64,000 nt of DNA, taken from Clostridium simiarum (GTDB lineage: Bacteria > Bacillota > Clostridia > Clostridiales > Clostridiaceae). Made by a program: the position numbers and the translations under genes. Shown in pieces: positions 8,624 to 18,191 of the stretch. Each line of letters begins with the position of its first letter. The first letter of the stretch is position 1. Under the pieces are notes generated by a model, which was not told the DNA's origin, searched no databases, and saw nothing but the letters and a program-made list of their open reading frames with translations. The stretch covers positions 310,001-374,000 of the forward strand of contig NZ_JAHLQL010000001.1 of assembly GCF_018919175.1 (NCBI RefSeq), given 5' to 3'.

Positions 8624-11600
8624 TTGTTTAAAAGGTTAAAGTCAAAAAGATATACCGCATTCCTATTAGCCTTAGTAATGATTTTTAGTTTCATTACACC
8701 GATGGATTTATCTGCATTTGCAGCAGAAGGGGATGAGGTGGATATCCAAGTTGTTGCAACTTCCGATATGCATGGTAGATTTATGCCCTATGACTATGCT
8801 ACAGATTCAGAAGATAACAAAGGAAGTATGGCACAATTATCTACAATGGTAAAAAAGCTAAGAGCAAAAAACCCAAACCTTGTATTAGTAGATAATGGGG
8901 ATACTATACAAGATAACTCAGCATCATTATTTTTAAAAGATGGAATTCATCCAATGGTATTGGCTATGAATGAAATGGGTTATGATGCATGGAATTTTGG
9001 AAATCATGAATTTAATTATGGTGTTCCAACTCTTAAAAATATAGCTTCTAAGTTTAGTGGAGATGTATTATGTGGAAACGTATTGGATACCGATAAGGAG
9101 CCGCTAGCAAAATCTTACACTATAGTTGAAAAAGGCGGAGTGAAGATAGGAATAATAGGTATGGTAACTCCACACATAACAAAATGGGATGCAGAAAACC
9201 TTAAGGGGTATACTGTAACAAATCCAGTAGAAGAAGCTAAAAAGTCAGCTGATGAATTAAGGGGTCAAGTAGATATTATGATAGGCTTAATTCACGCAGG
9301 AATTGATGAGGAATATGGAAATGGAGATTCTGCTAGAGAACTTGCAAAAGCTGTTCCAGACCTTGCAGCAGTAGTAGCAGGACATGCTCACTCTACTATA
9401 GAAGGAGAAAGAGAAGGAGATGTTATTATAACAGAACCTTATAGACAAGCAAATGCTATTTCAGTCATTGATATTAAAGTTGTTGAAAGAGATGGGAAAT
9501 ATGTTATAGCAGATAGACAAAATGATGTAAAATCAAAGGTTGTTAACGTTGCACCTAAGGGTGAGGACCCAACTCCAGTAGATGAAGAATTAGTAGCTAA
9601 ATTAAAACCTTATCATGATAGAGCTATAGAGGACTCAAGAACAGCTATTGGTGAGTTAAAAGGTGGAGACTTAGTGCCAAAGGAAGAAATAAAGGAAGTA
9701 CCAGAAGCACAACTTAAACCTACAGCTATGATAGATCTTATAAATAAGGTTCAAATGTTCTATGGAAAAGCTGATGTTTCAGCAGCGGCAGTATTTAGAG
9801 ATGATGCTAATATGAAAGAAGGTCCAATAACTAAATCAGGAACTACTTCAATATATAAATTCGATAATACTTTAAGAGTATTGAAAGTTAACGGTGCTCA
9901 ACTAAAGAAGTATATGGAATGGTCTGCAAAGTATTATAATACTTTTAAGCCAGGAGACTTAACTATATCCTTTAATGAAAGTGTAAGAAATTATAATTAT
10001 GATATGTTCTCAGGAGTTAAGTATAAAATAGATATATCTAAAGAAAGTGGGAAAAGAATAACAGATTTAACTTATATGGATGGAACACCTGTAAGTGATA
10101 ATGATGTAATAAGACTTGCTGTAAATGATTATAGGGCTAATACCACATTATTAAATGACCAAACAGGATTATTTAAAGGAGAAAATGTAGAGGTTTTATA
10201 TGATTCTTTTAAAGACATGGGTGATGACGGAAGAATCAGAGATTTAATAAGAAAATATATAGTAGAAGAAAAAGGTGGAGTTATAACTCCGGAATGTGAT
10301 AATAATTGGTTACTAACAGGATATAATTGGGATGCTGCTGATAGAGAGTTAGCAGTTAAATTAATCAATGATGGAAAATTAAATATACCAAGATCAGCAG
10401 ATGGAAGAACTCCAAATGTAAGATCAATTACCTCTAAGGATTTATTAATGTTAGAAAATACTGTTATAGATATTTTATCATTTAATGATTTCCATGGAGC
10501 ATTAAAATCAGAAGGTAAAAACGTTGGTGCTGCAAAGCTTGCAGGAGAAATAAATAGATTAAAGGCTATAAATCCAAATACTATAGTAGTGGCAGCTGGA
10601 GACTTATTCCAAGGAAGTCCTATGTCTAACTTGAAGAAAGGACAACCAGTAGCAGAGTTTTTAAAACTTATAGGATTAGAGGCTTCCGCTGTAGGAAATC
10701 ATGAGTTTGACTGGGGATATGAATTGATACCTGGTTGGGCTAAAACAGGAAATTTTGATTTCTTAGCAACTAACATTTATGATAAAGCTACAGGAAAGCC
10801 TGTAGAATGGGCAAAGCCTTATAAGGTTATTGAAAAAGGTGGAAAGAGAATAGGCTTCGTAGGAATTGCTACTCCGGAAACAGCTTACAAGACAAAACCT
10901 GAAATAGTTAAAGATTTCGAATTTAGAGATCCAGTAGAAAGTATAAATACTTGGTCTAAATATCTAAGAGATAATGAAAATGTAGATGCTGTTATAGCAC
11001 TTACTCACTTAGGAGCTTTTCAAAACTCTAAAACAAAAGAAGTTACAGGCGAGGCGGCAGATTTGGCTAAAAATGTTAAAGGTGTGGATGGAATCATATC
11101 TGGACATACTCATCAGTTTGTTAGTGGTGTAGTAAATGGTATACCAGTTATACAAGGTGGTTATAATGGTAGAGGATTAGCTAATTTATCTTTAGTGTTT
11201 AATAAGGAAGGAAAGCTATCCACATTAAATTCTGTAGATGAATTATATAAGAGAATTGATTTAGCAATAGATCCAGCTGTTAAGGCTATGTATGATAAAT
11301 ACGATAAAGAGTTAAAACCAATTTTAGATGAGGTGATAGCTACTTTAGATACAGATTTAACTCATGATAGAAATGAAGGACTATCAGTACTTGGACAATT
11401 TACCACTAAGCTTATGGCTGAAGTCACTGGTAGTGAAATAGCTGTTACTAATGGCGGAGGGATAAGAACACCTATAGAAAGAGGTAATATAACTATGGGT
11501 AAAATGTATGAAGTGTTCCCATTTGATAATACTCTTGTAACTATGAAACTTAAAGGTTCCGACCTTAAGAGAGTAATAGAGCATGGTATAATGCCAGATG

Positions 11601-12073
11601 GATTTGGATGGGGGCAGTTCTACGGAATAAAAGTATACTATGATAAAGATGCAAAAGCTGGAGAAAGAATTACATCTATGAGATTATTAGATGGAACGCC
11701 AATAGATATGGATAAATATTACAAAGTAGTTACTAACGACTTTATGTACGATAAAGGAGATAACTATGATTTAGAAGGAGCTATAGATGTAGTGGATACT
11801 GCAGAACCTATAAGAGATGCTATGGTAAAAATAATAAGAGATATGAAACATGTTTCATTCCAATATGAAGAACATTTAGTTGCTGGGCCAGATGTTACTG
11901 TAGATAATAATGAAGTAATAACACCAGATGCCAATAATAAGGGTAATTTACCAAAAACAGGTTCAATGGTAGGTTCTTCTCAATTACTAGCTATAGGGTC
12001 ATTAGTATCATTACTTGGAGCTTTCTTATTCTTAAATGAAAAATATAGAAAAAGAAATAATAATGCAGCATAA
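8624..12073 (+). CDS. Wall-anchored double-module nucleotidase (CpdB-like plus 5'-nucleotidase)
   Basis: An 1149-residue secreted protein with two complete metallophosphatase/nucleotidase modules in tandem. After a signal peptide (to about residue 34), the first module carries VATSDMHGRF, DNGDTIQDN, GNHEFNYG and AGHAHST. It resembles 2',3'-cyclic-nucleotide 2'-phosphodiesterase/3'-nucleotidases. The second (from about 617) has ILSFNDFHG, AGDLFQGS, GNHEFDWG, ALTHLG and SGHTHQ, and is near-identical in places to the preceding gene product. The sortase signal LPKTG is at 1109-1113. All metal motifs look intact, so both modules may act, together taking 2',3'-cyclic and 5'-nucleotides to nucleosides. 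The TTG start and leader copy those of the preceding gene. Confidence 0.92.
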   Translation: MFKRLKSKRYTAFLLALVMIFSFITPMDLSAFAAEGDEVDIQVVATSDMHGRFMPYDYATDSEDNKGSMAQLSTMVKKLRAKNPNLVLVDNGDTIQDNSASLFLKDGIHPMVLAMNEMGYDAWNFGNHEFNYGVPTLKNIASKFSGDVLCGNVLDTDKEPLAKSYTIVEKGGVKIGIIGMVTPHITKWDAENLKGYTVTNPVEEAKKSADELRGQVDIMIGLIHAGIDEEYGNGDSARELAKAVPDLAAVVAGHAHSTIEGEREGDVIITEPYRQANAISVIDIKVVERDGKYVIADRQNDVKSKVVNVAPKGEDPTPVDEELVAKLKPYHDRAIEDSRTAIGELKGGDLVPKEEIKEVPEAQLKPTAMIDLINKVQMFYGKADVSAAAVFRDDANMKEGPITKSGTTSIYKFDNTLRVLKVNGAQLKKYMEWSAKYYNTFKPGDLTISFNESVRNYNYDMFSGVKYKIDISKESGKRITDLTYMDGTPVSDNDVIRLAVNDYRANTTLLNDQTGLFKGENVEVLYDSFKDMGDDGRIRDLIRKYIVEEKGGVITPECDNNWLLTGYNWDAADRELAVKLINDGKLNIPRSADGRTPNVRSITSKDLLMLENTVIDILSFNDFHGALKSEGKNVGAAKLAGEINRLKAINPNTIVVAAGDLFQGSPMSNLKKGQPVAEFLKLIGLEASAVGNHEFDWGYELIPGWAKTGNFDFLATNIYDKATGKPVEWAKPYKVIEKGGKRIGFVGIATPETAYKTKPEIVKDFEFRDPVESINTWSKYLRDNENVDAVIALTHLGAFQNSKTKEVTGEAADLAKNVKGVDGIISGHTHQFVSGVVNGIPVIQGGYNGRGLANLSLVFNKEGKLSTLNSVDELYKRIDLAIDPAVKAMYDKYDKELKPILDEVIATLDTDLTHDRNEGLSVLGQFTTKLMAEVTGSEIAVTNGGGIRTPIERGNITMGKMYEVFPFDNTLVTMKLKGSDLKRVIEHGIMPDGFGWGQFYGIKVYYDKDAKAGERITSMRLLDGTPIDMDKYYKVVTNDFMYDKGDNYDLEGAIDVVDTAEPIRDAMVKIIRDMKHVSFQYEEHLVAGPDVTVDNNEVITPDANNKGNLPKTGSMVGSSQLLAIGSLVSLLGAFLFLNEKYRKRNNNAA
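10455..11960 (+). repeat. Copy 2 of the nucleotidase module direct repeat
   Basis: The second module of the fused gene repeats the preceding gene at both DNA and protein level. The two copies lie in the same orientation about 3.7 kb apart. Recombination between them would delete the first module and the intergenic region. Confidence 0.75.
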
Positions 12074-12084
12074 TGATTAAATAA

Positions 12085-12123
12085 AAAAATAAGCATCTTG
12101 CTTTATGCAGGGTGCTTATTTTT
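12085..12123 (+). terminator. Rho-independent terminator
   Basis: AAAAATAAGCA (12085-12095) pairs with TGCTTATTTTT (12113-12123). Further weaker pairing extends inward. It lies 12 bases after the nucleotidase stop. Confidence 0.85.
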
Positions 12124-12216
12124 ATCTAAGCTTAATTATGAATAAAATCAATATATACAATTTATAAAACATAAATGAAAGTAGAGTAAAATATATATAA
12201 TTAGGGGGTGGTAAAA

Positions 12217-13011
12217 ATGTTTGTTGTTATAAAGAAAAAACACATAGTTTTATCTATAATCACAATTATTATAATAGTTACTTTATTTATTTTGGGAAAA
12301 GCATATTTAAAGAGTAAAGGTACCCTTAATGAAAATCATCATGGATATATTGCTATTGTCATAGATGATTTTGGTAATGATAGTAAAGGGACTGAAGAGA
12401 TGATGAACATAGGAATTCCATTTACAGCAGCTATTATGCCTTTTATGAGCTCTAGCGTAAAAGATTCAGAAAAAGCTAAGGAGAAAGGTATTGAGACTAT
12501 TGTACACTTACCTATGGAGCCAGAGAAAGGAAAATCTAGTTGGTTAGGGCCTAAGGGTATAACTGTAGATTTAAAGGATGAAGAAATAAAAAACAGGGTA
12601 GAAGCTGCATTTGATGAGGTGAATAGTGCAGTGGGACTAAATAATCATATGGGTTCCAAAGCAATGAAAGATAAACGGGTAGTAGGAATAATAATGGGGG
12701 TTTTAAAAGAAAAGGATAAGATTTTTTTGGATAGCAAAACCACTTCTAGCAGAGAAGCAGAAGAGGCAGCTAAAAGCTTAGGAGTAAAATATTATGGAAG
12801 AAACATTTTCATAGATAACAATAAAGATATAGGTTCTATAGAAAAACAACTAGACAAAGCGGCACACTTAGCCATTAAAGAAGGTAGTGCCATTGCAATT
12901 GGACATGTAGGAGTAGAAGGAGGAGTTGTAACAGCTAATGCAATTAAAAATAAGGTTCCAGAATTAAAGAAAAAGGGTATAGAGTTTGTATATCTCTCTC
13001 AAATGCCATAG
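12217..13011 (+). CDS. Divergent polysaccharide deacetylase family protein (YibQ/DUF610)
   Basis: A 264-residue protein with an N-terminal signal anchor (residues about 8-25), followed by a domain starting HGYIAIVIDDFGND. The IDDFG, PFTAAIMPF, IVHLPMEP and LNNHMGSKAM motifs are those of the divergent polysaccharide deacetylase family. FLDSKTTSS and AIGHVG near the C-terminus also fit. The family has the NodB-like barrel, and its substrate is mostly unknown; an extracytoplasmic cell-wall role is inferred. A GTG at 12208 is in frame, but it is part of the ribosome binding site GGGGGTGG for the ATG at 12217. Confidence 0.85.
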   Translation: MFVVIKKKHIVLSIITIIIIVTLFILGKAYLKSKGTLNENHHGYIAIVIDDFGNDSKGTEEMMNIGIPFTAAIMPFMSSSVKDSEKAKEKGIETIVHLPMEPEKGKSSWLGPKGITVDLKDEEIKNRVEAAFDEVNSAVGLNNHMGSKAMKDKRVVGIIMGVLKEKDKIFLDSKTTSSREAEEAAKSLGVKYYGRNIFIDNNKDIGSIEKQLDKAAHLAIKEGSAIAIGHVGVEGGVVTANAIKNKVPELKKKGIEFVYLSQMP

Positions 13012-13109
13012 TAGAAAAGCTATTACAAAGTAAAAAACTTAAATAATAGCAAAGAAAATAAATATTTGCTATAATAGGGTTTATAATAACAAAAGAAGGT
13101 GAAAATTTT

Positions 13110-13760
13110 ATGATCAAAGCTTTATTATTTGATTTGGACGGCACACTTATAGACACAAATGAATTAATACTTAAGTCTTTTAAATATGCCTTAAATGAAA
13201 AATTAAATGCAGATGTTAGTGATGAGGTTATAAAGACATTTTTTGGAGAACCTCTCACTAAAACTTTATGTAGATATAGTGAAAATGTAGAAGAGGTTGT
13301 AAGTATATATAGAGAATATAATAAGTTACACCATGATAAATTATGCAAGGAGTTTTCTGGTGTGAAGGAAGCTCTTAAACTTTTTAAAGAAAAAGGACTA
13401 GCTGTAGCTGTGGTAACTTCTAAAGTAAAGCCTATGGCTTTAAGGGGATTAGATTTAACCGGACTTGGTGATTATATAGATGTTATTATAACGCCTGAGG
13501 ATACAGAAAATCATAAGCCAAAGGGTGAACCGGCAGAAAAAGCTTGTGAACTATTAGGAATAGCTACAAAAGAGGCTATAATGATAGGGGATAGTTTTTA
13601 TGATATATTATGTGGAAAAGATGCTGGATGCTACACAGCAGCAGTAAGCTATACTTCATTACCTTTAGATATGTTAAAAAAACATGATCCTGATTATGTT
13701 ATTGATAATATTTTAGAGTTATTAGAGATAGTTGAAAACATAAATAAGGAAAGTGCGTAA
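13110..13760 (+). CDS. ppaX: HAD-family phosphatase, PpaX-like pyrophosphatase
   Basis: A 216-residue HAD hydrolase. Motif I is LLFDLDGTLIDTN (nucleophile Asp at about residue 8). Motif II Ser/Thr lies in VAVVTSK, and motif III/IV in IMIGDSFYDILCGKDAG. The cap pattern (HHDKLCKEFSGVKEAL) resembles PpaX, which hydrolyses pyrophosphate formed by HPr kinase/phosphorylase. Phosphoglycolate phosphatase is the main alternative. No hprK is in the window, so the assignment rests on sequence flavour. The ATG follows GAAGGTGA. Confidence 0.7.
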   Translation: MIKALLFDLDGTLIDTNELILKSFKYALNEKLNADVSDEVIKTFFGEPLTKTLCRYSENVEEVVSIYREYNKLHHDKLCKEFSGVKEALKLFKEKGLAVAVVTSKVKPMALRGLDLTGLGDYIDVIITPEDTENHKPKGEPAEKACELLGIATKEAIMIGDSFYDILCGKDAGCYTAAVSYTSLPLDMLKKHDPDYVIDNILELLEIVENINKESA

Positions 13761-14067
13761 AAGCCTTTCTTTATTTATTTATATTTATTAGAAGCTATCT
13801 ATGTTAAAGTAAGTATTACCCAATCATTGATTTAGATAGCCTTTTTCTATAAAAAGAAAATAAAATTATTACTACAGTAAATATAAGTGCCTATAATATT
13901 TGAGTTAGGAAAGAGGGTATTCATGAATATAGGATACTTTGGTAACTTTTAAATTTTTGCAATCTTCCACCAATTACTCTTAATAGGTATTTATTAATAT
14001 TATAATGAATTATTTGAAAATTTCATTTATAATATTAAGTGTCATTATTTAATTAAGGAGGAGTTAA
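13761..14067 (+). other. Intergenic region with two inverted repeats
   Basis: No convincing gene. GCTATCTA (13794-13801) pairs with TAGATAGC (13833-13840), which is followed by CTTTTT; this is a likely terminator for the phosphatase gene. AATATTATAATGAA (13996-14009) pairs imperfectly with TTCATTTATAATATT (14022-14036), just before the EamA gene. A 9-codon ORF at about 13924 behind GAGGG is too short to call. Confidence 0.5.
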
Positions 14068-14967
14068 ATGGAAAGAAAAAGTCTAGCTCATATATTAGCA
14101 GTGATATTGATGCTTATATGGGGTTTATCATATTTAAGCATTAAAGTAGTAGTTTACGAAGTTGAACCTACCCTTTTGGCATTTTATAGATTTTTAATAG
14201 CCTCTGTAATATTATATATTATAATGAAGGTTAAGTATCCAGAAGAAAAGGTAATAAAAGAAGATAGGGTTAAGATGGCTCTAAGCGGACTTTTTGGAGT
14301 ATCATTATACTTCTTTTTCGAAAATTACTCAGTAGCTTTTACATCTGCATCCAATGTATCTATTCTTATATCTTCTATACCAGTGTTTACCTTGTTATCC
14401 CAAAGGATAATATTTAAAGAAAAATTAACAGTGTTTAAAACCATTGGAGCAGCGTTAAGTGTAGCAGGTATAGTTATGGTAGTTGCTGCAAAGGATAAGG
14501 TGAATTTGTTTTCAGCAGGAACCTTAGGAGATCTTATGGCTCTAGGAGCAGCTATAAGTTGGGTTATATATAATGTGGTAACAAGCAAGTATAAAGGGGA
14601 ATACAAGAGTATAACTATAACTACTTATCAGGCCATTTGGGGGACTGTTTTTTTAAGTCCAGCTCTACTTATATCAAAACCAAGTATACCATCAGTTGTA
14701 GCTACTATAAATATATTATACCTTGCTGTAGCTTGTTCTGTTGCAGGATATATAATATATATTTTTTGTTTGAAGGAGTTAGGCGCTACTATAATAACTA
14801 CATATATTAACTTACAACCAATAGTAAGTTTGGTTGCTGCAGCGCTTATATTGGAAGAAAGTATAAGCTTTTGGCAAGTAATTGGGAGTATAATTATAAT
14901 TAGTGGGGTATTCTTCGTAAATATGGATGACAGATTTAATAAAGAAAAATTTGAAGAAGCAATTTAA
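14068..14967 (+). CDS. EamA/DMT family transporter
   Basis: A 299-residue membrane protein with about ten hydrophobic helices in two EamA repeats. Repeat one begins LAVILMLIWGLSYLSIKVVV and contains LLAFYRFLIASVIL. Repeat two begins LGDLMALGAAISWVIYNVVT and ends with LQPIVSLVAAALILEESISF followed by WQVIGSIIIISGV. These are drug/metabolite transporter exporters, often of amino acids or other metabolites; the substrate is not predictable. The ATG follows AAGGAGGAG. The M29 peptidase follows after about 40 bases and may be cotranscribed. Confidence 0.88.
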   Translation: MERKSLAHILAVILMLIWGLSYLSIKVVVYEVEPTLLAFYRFLIASVILYIIMKVKYPEEKVIKEDRVKMALSGLFGVSLYFFFENYSVAFTSASNVSILISSIPVFTLLSQRIIFKEKLTVFKTIGAALSVAGIVMVVAAKDKVNLFSAGTLGDLMALGAAISWVIYNVVTSKYKGEYKSITITTYQAIWGTVFLSPALLISKPSIPSVVATINILYLAVACSVAGYIIYIFCLKELGATIITTYINLQPIVSLVAAALILEESISFWQVIGSIIIISGVFFVNMDDRFNKEKFEEAI

Positions 14968-15008
14968 AGAAAAGGTATTAAAATAATTTTTATAGAGAGG
15001 TGTTTATT

Positions 15009-16127
15009 ATGACAGATCAAAGATTAAATAAACTAGCTAAATTATTAGTAAATTACTCTACAGAAGTAAAAAAAGGGGATTTTGTATTTGTTACGTGCGA
15101 TGAAGTATGTACTCCTTGGATGGTAGAGGTAGTAAAAGAAGCTGTTTTAGCAGGAGCTCATGTAGAAACTATGATTACTTCTACAGATGTAAGTGAAATG
15201 AAACTTAAATATAGCACTTCAGAGCAACTAGAAGAAGAAAACTTTATTATGAGAGAAACTATTAAAAAAGCAGATGTTTGGTTAACTGCATGGGGAACAA
15301 GAAATAATAGGGTTAATGCCAATATACCATCGGAAAAATTACAACAATCTTCAAAAGGGGCAGCTAGCTGGAGAAAAATATATTCAGAAAAGATGGGAGA
15401 TGGATCTTTAAGATGGTGTGGAACTCAATACCCAACTTATGCAGATGCACAAGAAGGTTCTATGAGTTATAGAGAATATGAGGATTTTGTATATGGTGCA
15501 GGACTTTTAGACTTAGAAGATCCGGTAAAAGAGTGGAAAGAAATAAGCAAAAAGCAACAAAGATGGGTAGAATATTTAAATGATAAAAAGCAATTACATA
15601 TTCTATCAGAAGGTACAGACATAAAAGTAAACATTGAAGGTAGAAAGTGGATAAATTGCGATGGAAAGGCTAATTTTCCTGATGGAGAAATATTTACCTC
15701 TCCTGTAGAAGATGGAGTAGAAGGGTATATAACCTTTAGTTTTCCAGGAATATATATGGGGAAAGAAATAGAAGGTATTAGGCTAGAAGTAAAAAAGGGT
15801 AAGGTTGCAAAAGCTGAAGCTAAAAAAGGTGAAGAGCTTCTAAAAGCCTTGCTTGAAACTGATGAAGGGGCTTCTGTATTTGGAGAAGTAGCTATAGGAA
15901 CAAATTATGGTATAAAGAAGTTCACTAAAAATATATTATTCGACGAAAAAATTGGAGGAACTGTACATCTAGCTATAGGGGATTCTATGCCAGAGGCTGG
16001 CGGTAAGAATAAATCAGCTATACATTGGGATATGCTTTGTGAAATGAGAAATGGTGGAAAAATATATGCTGATGGGGAATTATTTTATGAAAATGGTGAA
16101 TTTATAGAAGGGGTACTAAAAATATAA
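15009..16127 (+). CDS. M29 family aminopeptidase
   Basis: A 372-residue cytoplasmic metallo-aminopeptidase (AmpS/AmpII/PepS type). The N-terminal domain has KKGDFVFVTCDE. The C-terminal catalytic domain has FTSPVEDGVEGYITF, the metal-binding Glu in GEVAIGTNYG, and GGTVHLAIGDSMPEAGGKNK followed by SAIHWDML, with the expected His and Asp ligands. It releases N-terminal amino acids from peptides. An in-frame GTG at 15000 is part of the ribosome binding site AGAGAGGTG for the ATG at 15009. Confidence 0.9.
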   Translation: MTDQRLNKLAKLLVNYSTEVKKGDFVFVTCDEVCTPWMVEVVKEAVLAGAHVETMITSTDVSEMKLKYSTSEQLEEENFIMRETIKKADVWLTAWGTRNNRVNANIPSEKLQQSSKGAASWRKIYSEKMGDGSLRWCGTQYPTYADAQEGSMSYREYEDFVYGAGLLDLEDPVKEWKEISKKQQRWVEYLNDKKQLHILSEGTDIKVNIEGRKWINCDGKANFPDGEIFTSPVEDGVEGYITFSFPGIYMGKEIEGIRLEVKKGKVAKAEAKKGEELLKALLETDEGASVFGEVAIGTNYGIKKFTKNILFDEKIGGTVHLAIGDSMPEAGGKNKSAIHWDMLCEMRNGGKIYADGELFYENGEFIEGVLKI

Positions 16128-16167
16128 AGAAAAAGATACTTCTAATTTTAGAAGTATCTTTTTCTTC
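16128..16167. terminator. Bidirectional terminator
   Basis: A 19-bp stem (AAGATACTTCTAA with TTAGAAGTATCTT, extended by A and T tracts) with a 2-base loop lies between the convergent M29 and carboxypeptidase genes. It overlaps the end of the carboxypeptidase reading frame. Confidence 0.88.
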
Positions 16168-17413
16168 TTTTTTTTCTAGAAGCTCTTTTAATAGCTGCTA
16201 TTATAAAAGTTATTAAGGCTAATATAACTAAGGTAGCTACTGCTGCTAATACATAAAGAACTAAGTTTTCCTTCACTAAGTCAGATTTTGAGATTCCAGG
16301 ATATAAATCGTAGGATTTTGAAGTTAAAGGTTCTGTAACTGTTAACTTTGCAGCGGTAACATTTGTGTCCAATTTCCAAGGATTTAATAGAGAAACATCA
16401 ATTTTTTTATCAATAGACTTTTTATTTAGATCATTTTCATAGTATTCAATGTTTTGCCTTGAAGTAAAAGGTACATCTATAGTTTTTTCAGGACCAAAAA
16501 ATCTAAAAACTTTATATTTTATAGGAAGTGTTTCAACCACTTCATCTTTACCTATAAGGGTAGATTTTTTGGCTGCATAGCTAGCATCTATAATTTTTTC
16601 TGTGTCATTAAAAACAGCAGAATCTTCACTATCAAAAATGGAATTTAAAACTACTCCAACAATTCTTCTTCCATCTCTCTCGTAAATTGAAACAAGACAT
16701 TTACCAGCAGGAGTGGTATATCCGGTTTTACCACCTATATTACCGTTTTTTTCTAAAAGCTTGTTTCTGTTATCCATTATAGCTATAGTACCAGCAGAGG
16801 TCTTTACGGAAGCCTTTTTTAAAGCCATAGTTTCTCTTACCCAGGAATTTTCATAAGCCTTTTTACCTAATATGGCCAAATCTAAAGCTGTGGTGTAGTG
16901 TTCTCCGCTGTGGAGACCGTTTGGAGTTACAAAATTAGTATTTTCCATCCCATACTCTTTAGCTTTATCATTCATCATTTTAATAAAGTTGTCTACATTT
17001 TCCCCTACATTATCAGCTATAACATAAGAAGCATCATTTGCAGAAAAAAGTAAAAGAGCTTTCATAACATCATCAGCGCTCATTGTCTCACCTATTGATA
17101 TAGGTTTTACGTTAGTATTTAAGGAATATTCAGGTTGTTCTTTAGCGCTTTTAGTATAGGATAAGTTATCAGTTTTATTTTTATTTTCAGCTAAAAGTAT
17201 GCCGGTCATAAGTTTTGTAGTACTTGCAGGATACATTTTATTTTCAGAATTATAATCAAGGATTACCTCCATTGTATCCATATCTATGCTTACAGCAGAT
17301 TTTGCATAAATTTTTGGCACATTAACGGGCTCAGCTTTGGCATAAGCTAAAGGTGAAAAAATAGATAAGGACAAAGCCAAAGCAATATTTTTAATTAAAT
17401 TTTTTTTCTTCAA
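16148..17413 (-). CDS. D-alanyl-D-alanine carboxypeptidase (peptidase S11)
   Basis: A 421-residue penicillin-binding protein that trims the terminal D-Ala of peptidoglycan stem peptides outside the membrane. It has a signal peptide (to about residue 27) and the three serine-enzyme motifs: SxxK at S64-K67 (YPASTTKLMTG), SxN at S124-N126 (LFSANDAS) and KTG at 229-231 (GGKTGYTTPAGKC). A C-terminal beta domain leads to a transmembrane helix (about 390-410) and a very basic tail RASRKKRRKRYF. The true membrane helix differs from the amphipathic anchor of DacA and is typical of clostridial DacF-like members. Confidence 0.92.
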   Translation of the reverse strand: MKKKNLIKNIALALSLSIFSPLAYAKAEPVNVPKIYAKSAVSIDMDTMEVILDYNSENKMYPASTTKLMTGILLAENKNKTDNLSYTKSAKEQPEYSLNTNVKPISIGETMSADDVMKALLLFSANDASYVIADNVGENVDNFIKMMNDKAKEYGMENTNFVTPNGLHSGEHYTTALDLAILGKKAYENSWVRETMALKKASVKTSAGTIAIMDNRNKLLEKNGNIGGKTGYTTPAGKCLVSIYERDGRRIVGVVLNSIFDSEDSAVFNDTEKIIDASYAAKKSTLIGKDEVVETLPIKYKVFRFFGPEKTIDVPFTSRQNIEYYENDLNKKSIDKKIDVSLLNPWKLDTNVTAAKLTVTEPLTSKSYDLYPGISKSDLVKENLVLYVLAAVATLVILALITFIIAAIKRASRKKRRKRYF

Positions 17414-17551
17414 TCTTCATCTCTCCATTTATAGTTTTTTGTATAAAAATATCATTACAGATGATATAATATTACTTAGTAAGTAAAAAATAAAATCATG
17501 ATTAGTATATCATTATTATAAGGTTAATACAATGGTTACAGAGGTGGTGGG

Positions 17552-18169
17552 TTGACTATAGATAATATAGCACAAATTTTTAATAAAAAACAAGGTAAAA
17601 TAATGGGAGATTTAAAAAAAAGTGCAGTAATGCTTTTATTGCAAGATGTAGATGGAAAGCCACATTTAATATTTGAAGTTAGAGCTTTAACACTTAGACA
17701 TCAACCAGGGGATATTTGTCTGCCAGGTGGTAAAATAGAAAATATGGAGAAGCCAAAAGAAGCTGCCATAAGAGAAACCATGGAGGAGTTAAACCTTCAA
17801 AGAGAAGATATAGAATATTTAGGGGAAATAGACTATTTTGTAACACCCTATTCTAGCATAATATACCCTTTTGTAGGGAAGATTAGTAGTCAGAAGATTT
17901 TAACCCCAAGTCCTTATGAAGTGGATCATATTTTTAAAGTGCCTTTAGAGTTCCTTATTAAGGAAAAGCCCATTGAATTTAATATGGAAATTGGTCCAAG
18001 AAATACAGAAGGTTTTCCTTTTCACTTAATAAATAGAGGAAAAGATTATAAATTTTCTAGTGGAATAATGCCTCAATATTTTTACCAATATGAAAACTAT
18101 ATAATATGGGGATTTACCGCAAGAATAGTAAGAGAGTTTATTAAAGTACTAGAGGAAGAGTTAAATTAA
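17552..18169 (+). CDS. Nudix hydrolase, CoA-pyrophosphatase-like
   Basis: A 205-residue protein with a Nudix box from GGKIENMEKPKEAAIRETME into EL (residues about 67-88), fitting GX5EX7REUXEE. Preceding it, LRHQPGDICLPGG resembles the UPF0035/CoA-type Nudix motif (LRxHxGQxxFPGG). After the box comes YLGEIDYFVTPYSSIIYPFV, typical of NudL/YeaB coenzyme A pyrophosphatases. The start is TTG at 17552, behind GAGGTGGTGG. The alcohol dehydrogenase gene follows after 22 bases, suggesting cotranscription. Confidence 0.85.
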   Translation: MTIDNIAQIFNKKQGKIMGDLKKSAVMLLLQDVDGKPHLIFEVRALTLRHQPGDICLPGGKIENMEKPKEAAIRETMEELNLQREDIEYLGEIDYFVTPYSSIIYPFVGKISSQKILTPSPYEVDHIFKVPLEFLIKEKPIEFNMEIGPRNTEGFPFHLINRGKDYKFSSGIMPQYFYQYENYIIWGFTARIVREFIKVLEEELN

Positions 18170-18191
18170 TATAAAAGAGGAGGAAACAATT

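Noticed and set aside
12944..13348. Minus-strand 134-codon ORF
   Set aside because: It overlaps the clear HAD phosphatase gene and the end of the deacetylase gene and has no family features.
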